From an uncultured Clostridium sp. (GTDB lineage Bacteria > Bacillota > Clostridia > TANB77 > CAG-508): a stretch of DNA of 8,145 bases. The notes under the pieces were generated by a model. That model searched no databases, was not told the origin of the DNA, and saw only the letters and a list, made by a program, of their open reading frames with translations. The stretch lies in assembly GCA_905203195.1 (NCBI GenBank), contig CAJKVD010000026.1, positions 1 to 8,145 of the forward strand, written 5' to 3'. A program made the position numbers and the translations under genes. Shown here piece after piece: positions 5,091 through 8,145 of this stretch. The first letter of the stretch is position 1. Each line of letters opens with the position of its first letter.

Positions 5091-6608
5091 ATGTTGATAC
5101 TAGCAGCAGTAACAATAGCAGCATTGAGTGGAGACAATGGAATATTAAAAAGAGCAACAGGGGCAAAAACCAAAACAGAAAAAGAAAATGCAGAAGAGCA
5201 AATTAAGTTAGCAATAATGACAGCAACAACAGAAGGATTAGGGGTACCAGATAAAGCAGTTTTAAGAAGTGAATTAACAAAAGCTGGATTTGTAGTAAAG
5301 ACTGATGGAGATGATTTACCATGGGAAGTCGTATCTGGAAAAAATATATTTACAATAAATGAAGATTATACAATAGATACAATTTCAGGAATAGGATTAT
5401 CTAAAAAAGAAGTAAAATTGTTAAAAGGACAAACAGAAACAATAACAGCAACATTAACAGAAGGCGTAAGTGGAACAATAACATGGGAAAGTTCTAATAT
5501 AAATGTAGCAACAGTAGCAAATGGAACAATAACAGCAACAGGAACAAGTGGAGAAGCAACAATAACAGCAAAAGTAGATGGAACAGAATATGAAGCAACA
5601 TGTAAAGTTATAATTATTCAAAAAGTAACAGCAATAACAGCAAGTGATGTAACAGTAGGAAAAAATGAAACAGCAAAAATTCAAGTAACAACAACACCAA
5701 GTGGAGAAGTTGAAGATTTGACATATACATCAGGAACACCAAGTGTAGTAACAGTAGCAGAAGATGGAACAGTAACAGGATTATCTGAAGGAACATCAGT
5801 AATAACAATAAAAGGAAAAGTATCAACAAGTGTAAGTACAACATGTACAGTAACAGTAACAAAAGCAAGAGTTAGTGTAACAGCAGCAGACATAGCAGCA
5901 AACAAAGAAAAATATTATGGAAAAGTAGCAGAAAACTATACAAAAGGAGGATTAACATATAGAATATTCTATGTAGATACAGAGAATAAATTTGGAGATG
6001 GAGCAAATACAATTTATTTAAAAGCAGATTATGAAACAAGTACAAAATTAACAACATATGTTCCAGAAGGAAATGATTTAACAGTATATAAAAATATGAA
6101 TCCAATGTGGGCAGCAAAAAGAGGAAGTATAGCACCAGCAAGTTGGAATAATAATGAAAGAGCAGCAGCATGGTTATGTTCACCAAGTCAATGGACAGAT
6201 TATCTAGATTCAACAAAAGCAACATATGCAATAGGAGGACCAAGTGCAGAAATGTATGTAGCATCATATAATGATGTAGCACATAACAATGGAACAGAAA
6301 AAGATAAACTAAGTACAGAATATAGCGAAACTTCAGTACCAGGTTATATATACAAAATAGATGGAACAAAACAGAATGGCGGATATTTTACAAATAATAA
6401 AACAATAGATAATTCAGGATACAATAGTATGTATGCAGAATCAGGAATATACTGGTGGGTGGCTTCTCCTTCGTCTTACTACGCAGGAGGTGTGTGCAGT
6501 GTGGGAGGCTTCTACGCTAAATTGGACAGCGCCACCTATGATAGTATGACTGGTGTCTGTCCCCTAGTTTCTCTACCATCTACATTCACAGTTGAAGTAG
6601 AACAATAG
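5091..6608 (+). CDS. Surface protein: leaderless pilin-like N-terminus, two BIG2 domains, DUF6273-like C-terminal domain
   Basis: This is a 505-residue frame from ATG 5091; an in-frame TGA at 5079 blocks extension. Residues 1-42 (LILAAVTIAALSGDNGILKRATGAKTKTE) match the second half of the type IV pilin-like N-terminus common in gut clostridia. The usual leader, of the form M..KKGITLIALVVTIIVL with a prepilin peptidase site, is missing. No ribosome binding site precedes the ATG. BIG2-type Ig domains lie at about 102-176 and 178-257, each with 'SSNINVATV'/'SGTPSVVTV' and 'GTITATGTSGEATIT'-like strands. The domain at about 262-505 starts 'VTAADIAANKEKYYGKV', contains 'AIGGPSAEMYVASYN', and ends 'WWVASPS...GVCPLVSLPS', as in DUF6273-like/C-type-lectin-like modules. 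It may be displayed on the surface, or it may be a silent, leaderless donor copy. Codons are overwhelmingly A-ending until about 6453, where composition changes sharply. Confidence 0.75.
   Translation: MLILAAVTIAALSGDNGILKRATGAKTKTEKENAEEQIKLAIMTATTEGLGVPDKAVLRSELTKAGFVVKTDGDDLPWEVVSGKNIFTINEDYTIDTISGIGLSKKEVKLLKGQTETITATLTEGVSGTITWESSNINVATVANGTITATGTSGEATITAKVDGTEYEATCKVIIIQKVTAITASDVTVGKNETAKIQVTTTPSGEVEDLTYTSGTPSVVTVAEDGTVTGLSEGTSVITIKGKVSTSVSTTCTVTVTKARVSVTAADIAANKEKYYGKVAENYTKGGLTYRIFYVDTENKFGDGANTIYLKADYETSTKLTTYVPEGNDLTVYKNMNPMWAAKRGSIAPASWNNNERAAAWLCSPSQWTDYLDSTKATYAIGGPSAEMYVASYNDVAHNNGTEKDKLSTEYSETSVPGYIYKIDGTKQNGGYFTNNKTIDNSGYNSMYAESGIYWWVASPSSYYAGGVCSVGGFYAKLDSATYDSMTGVCPLVSLPSTFTVEVEQ
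6453..6581 (+). other. Candidate hypervariable segment (DGR variable-region-like) at the gene's 3' end
   Basis: Codons for residues 455-497 abandon the gene's A-ending habit (gca, aca, gga, gta) and become tct, tac, tgc, ggc, ttc, gac, agc, gcc, acc, gtc, ccc. Many lie at surface-type positions and are NNY: Tyr463, Tyr464, Gly467, Ser470, Gly473, Phe474, Tyr475, Asp479, Ser480, Ala481, Thr482, Tyr483, Asp484, Ser485, Thr487. These are the residues that an AAY template codon yields by adenine-specific mutation. The block ends with a GC-rich, invariant-looking stretch (GGTGTCTGTCCCCTAG, 6552-6567) close to the stop, as expected for an initiation-of-homing site. No template repeat or reverse transcriptase is in the window, so the reading is an inference. 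A swapped cassette is the alternative. Confidence 0.5.
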
Positions 6609-6868
6609 AGATAGTAGTAAATATGATATTATAATAACATCGAGGAGAGTCTAGACTTAACTGTGTAAATTCTAAAATTAAAATTGATGGTGTGGATGGT
6701 GTATTATATAGTGTGTAAATTTTAAAATAATAAAAATTGATGGTGTATTATATAGTGTGTAAATTTTAAAATAATAAAATTTATGCACTATATTTTTTTG
6801 TGCAGGAAAGGTAGGTCAAAAATAGGTCAAATTAATTTAATCGCTTACTTAAAATTCCATTATTTTGC
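6609..6868. other. Non-coding stretch after the surface-protein gene
   Basis: I see no credible gene here on either strand. It holds an orphan AGGAG (6643-6647) followed by the palindrome AGTCTAGACT (6648-6657) with no start codon in range. It also holds the tandem repeats at 6662-6786, a short hairpin TGCAC/GTGCA (6784-6803) around a T-rich loop, and two TAGGTCAAA copies 11 bases apart (6812-6820, 6823-6831). That spacing of about one helical turn could suit a regulator site. Confidence 0.5.
6662..6786 (+). repeat. Tandem ~44-base direct repeats
   Basis: The unit begins GTGTGTAAATTTTAAAATAA and ends TTGATGGTGTATTATATA. Copy 2 (6711-6754) is the cleanest. Copy 1 (6662-6710) carries small changes and a doubled GATGGTGT. 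Copy 3 (6755-6786) is a partial that diverges after TAAAAT. There are no spacers of CRISPR type. It looks like slippage or tandem duplication in non-coding DNA. Confidence 0.8.
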
Positions 6869-6897
6869 TTGACTATTAAAAAAATAGATGGTACTAT
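6869..6897 (+). promoter_or_regulatory. Promoter of the Rpn-family gene
   Basis: TTGACT (6869-6874), a 17-base spacer and TACTAT (6892-6897), preceded by TGG as in an extended -10, make a good promoter. The leader would be about 90-100 bases long. Confidence 0.6.
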
Positions 6898-6993
6898 ATG
6901 GGTACGTTATATATCGAATTTTTTAAATCAAAGAAGATTTATTCGTGGCGTTTCTGCCAGTATTTCAGTTAGAAAAAACATAATAGAAAAGGA

Positions 6994-7860
6994 GTGAGGC
7001 TTATAAAACTTTTAAATATAAAAACGGACTATGTTTTTAAGCGTATATTTGGACGTGAAGGAAATGAGCAAATAACAAAGAATTTTTTAAGTTGCATACT
7101 AGGAGAGAAAGTTTCAGATATTGAACTAGAGAAAAATCCTATTTTAGAAAAAGATTTGATGGATGATAAAGTAGGGATATTAGATATAAAAGCAGAAATT
7201 AATAAAAATACCAATGTTGATATAGAAATGCAGATAATAGATAAGAAAAATTCTGCAAAAACAATACTGTTTTATTGTTCAAAATTATTCATAAAATCTT
7301 TAAAGTCAGGAAAAGATTATAATTCTTTGAAAAAAACAATTTCAATTTTAATAGCAGATTATGAATTGGACGGGTTGAAAGAAGTTTGTAAATATATAAC
7401 CAAATGGAATATAAGAGAAGAAGATTATTCAAAAATTATCTTGACAGATGCAATGGAAATCTATATAATTGAAATAGGAAAGTTCAAGAAATATCAAGGG
7501 ACAGAAAGGTATAAAGAACTTGATTCTTGGATTAAATTTATAGATAATCCAGAGGTGGTAGATATGTCTAACAAGGAAATCATGATGGCAAAAAAGGTCT
7601 TAGATGAGATTAGTCAAGATGAACACGAACGTTATTTGGCAGAGATGAGAGAAAAATACATATTAGATCAAAATGCAACAGAGGCTGCTGGATATGATAA
7701 AGGTTTAAAAGAAGGAATAAAGCAAGGACATGAAAAAGGTGTTGAAGAAGGCAAAAAAGAAATTGCTAAAAAAATGTTGGAAGAAAAGCTAGATATAGAA
7801 TTAATAGAAAGAGTTACTAATATTAGCAAAGAGGAATTAAAAAAGATGCAAGAAAAGTAA
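6994..7860 (+). CDS. Rpn family recombination-promoting nuclease / PD-(D/E)XK family protein
   Basis: The frame gives up to 288 residues. Near the N-terminus is the family's 'IKTDYVFKRIFG' opening. The nuclease core contains Asp64 in 'GILDIKAE' and Glu78/Gln80 in 'VDIEMQ', the PD-(D/E)XK-type catalytic set of this family. The C-terminal part has the usual Gly-rich helical repeats 'GYDKGLKEGIKQGHEKGVEEG' and 'ISKEELKKMQ'. Family members are DNA endonucleases linked to RecA-independent recombination and were long annotated as putative transposases. The start is odd. GTG 6994 lies inside the Shine-Dalgarno AAAAGGAGTGAGG, with no spacing. At the natural distance (7003), where homologues begin M-K-L-L-N-I-K-T-D-Y, the codon is ATA. 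It has its own promoter and terminator, so it is transcribed alone. Length is normal for the family. Confidence 0.85.
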   Translation: MRLIKLLNIKTDYVFKRIFGREGNEQITKNFLSCILGEKVSDIELEKNPILEKDLMDDKVGILDIKAEINKNTNVDIEMQIIDKKNSAKTILFYCSKLFIKSLKSGKDYNSLKKTISILIADYELDGLKEVCKYITKWNIREEDYSKIILTDAMEIYIIEIGKFKKYQGTERYKELDSWIKFIDNPEVVDMSNKEIMMAKKVLDEISQDEHERYLAEMREKYILDQNATEAAGYDKGLKEGIKQGHEKGVEEGKKEIAKKMLEEKLDIELIERVTNISKEELKKMQEK

Positions 7861-7896
7861 TTTGAGATGAAAAAATAATTTGATGTATAACATGAT

Positions 7897-7942
7897 AAAA
7901 AGCAGATTGTTTCTATTTTGGAAATTTGATTTGCTTTTTTTT
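7897..7942 (+). terminator. Terminator of the Rpn-family gene
   Basis: AAAAAGCAGATT (7897-7908) pairs with GATTTGCTTTTT (7928-7939) over 12 positions, two of them G-U pairs, and is followed by a T run to 7942. It lies 36 bases after the stop. Confidence 0.75.
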
Positions 7943-7959
7943 GACTATATAATAAAAAG

Positions 7960-7995
7960 AACGTTTTAGAAAATAAAATCTAAAGCGTTTTTTTT
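7960..7995 (+). terminator. Second, tandem terminator
   Basis: AACGTTTTAGA (7960-7970) pairs with TCTAAAGCGTT (7979-7989), one G-U pair, around an eight-base loop. A run of eight T (7988-7995) follows. It makes a backup to the terminator just upstream. Confidence 0.85.
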
Positions 7996-8010
7996 GTAGG
8001 AAAATTACAA

Positions 8011-8045
8011 ATTAATGATAGGGGCAAAGACCATGTATCATTAAT
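8011..8045. repeat. Perfect 10-base inverted repeat with GGGG loop
   Basis: ATTAATGATA (8011-8020) and TATCATTAAT (8036-8045) flank a 15-base loop starting GGGG and containing GACC. A T-rich stretch follows (8052-8057). It may be a weak terminator, a structured RNA or a protein-binding site. Confidence 0.6.
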
Positions 8046-8145
8046 AGTGAATTTTTTATTATTAAGTTATAAACTTAACAAAAAAGTATTAAAGCATATA
8101 ACTATTGAAATTTCGGGGATTATATATTTTTTTTGACAAAGAACA

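Larger units (their letters stand above)
7861..8145. other. Non-coding 3' stretch of the window
   Basis: No gene is supported here. It holds two terminators (7897-7942 and 7960-7995), a 10-base inverted repeat (8011-8045), a pseudo-palindrome TTAAGTT/AACTTAA (8062-8078), and a TTGACA (8133-8138). That TTGACA could be the -35 of a promoter whose -10 lies beyond the window edge. Confidence 0.5.

Noticed and set aside
5454..6369. Several - strand open frames opposite the surface-protein gene
   Set aside because: They are Leu/Cys/Tyr-rich, low-complexity shadows of the repetitive aca/gca/gta codons on the + strand, with no ribosome binding sites.
6662..6786. CRISPR array
   Set aside because: The repeats are adjacent without spacers, AT-rich and degenerate, and no cas gene is present.
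7926..7953. Promoter TTGATT/TATAAT between the two terminators
   Set aside because: Initiation would fall at the first base of the second terminator hairpin, so no useful RNA would result. The match is likely chance in AT-rich DNA.
6609..8145. Search for a DGR template repeat or reverse transcriptase within the window
   Set aside because: I looked for copies of the flanking words (GGCTTCTCC, CTGTCCCCTAG, GTTTCTCTACC) on both strands and for RT motifs. None was found, so a complete DGR cannot be claimed here.

Overview
The window is very AT-rich and looks like a Bacillota (Clostridia-type) genome. The evidence is A/T-ending codons, strong AGGAGG-type ribosome binding sites, GTG and TTG starts, a Spo0E-like protein, Spo0A-box-like sequences, and a gut-clostridial pilin-like/Ig-like/DUF6273-type protein. 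TAA and TAG end the genes and no in-frame TGA is needed, so the ordinary bacterial code fits.

Positions 1-2879 are the late end of a prophage, all on the + strand. They hold the 3' part of a tail/receptor-binding-region protein, a small single-span membrane protein in the holin position, and a membrane-anchored C39-like cysteine peptidase with two SH3-type repeats, which I read as the endolysin. The first two genes overlap by one base and the third follows 12 bases later. A hairpin terminator closes the module.

Positions 2880-4000 are accessory DNA, mostly on the - strand. A small unknown gene (2895-3211) is split by a frameshift in a homopolymer. A 68-residue hydrophobic peptide gene (3588-3794) has an excellent promoter, Shine-Dalgarno and terminator. 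Strong + strand promoters (3399-3427, 3502-3529) point at its 3' end. This is the layout of a type I toxin-antitoxin pair of the TxpA/RatA kind.

Positions 4000-4970 run on the + strand. A short Spo0E-like protein (4089-4256) overlaps a second small protein with an EWNxYAKEN motif (4201-4434). A terminator and a strong promoter follow. A structured leader of about 136 bases then precedes a small gene (4671-4970) that carries two copies of the same ribosome-binding module. Three exact TGTCGAA (0A-box) matches occur in the window, all upstream of genes here. Together with the Spo0E-like gene this suggests a link to sporulation control.

Positions 5091-6608 encode a large surface-type protein: a pilin-like N-terminus lacking its leader, two Ig-like (BIG2) domains, and a DUF6273-like/C-type-lectin-like domain. 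Its last ~125 coding bases switch abruptly from A-ending to C/T/G-ending codons. The substitution-prone positions are mostly NNY codons, as in the variable region of a diversity-generating retroelement (DGR). No template repeat or reverse transcriptase lies in the window. This is the most interesting signal here.

Positions 6609-8145 contain a non-coding stretch with ~44-bp tandem repeats, a strong promoter, an Rpn/PD-(D/E)XK family nuclease gene whose expected ATG appears to be ATA, two consecutive terminators, and a terminal non-coding stretch with inverted repeats.
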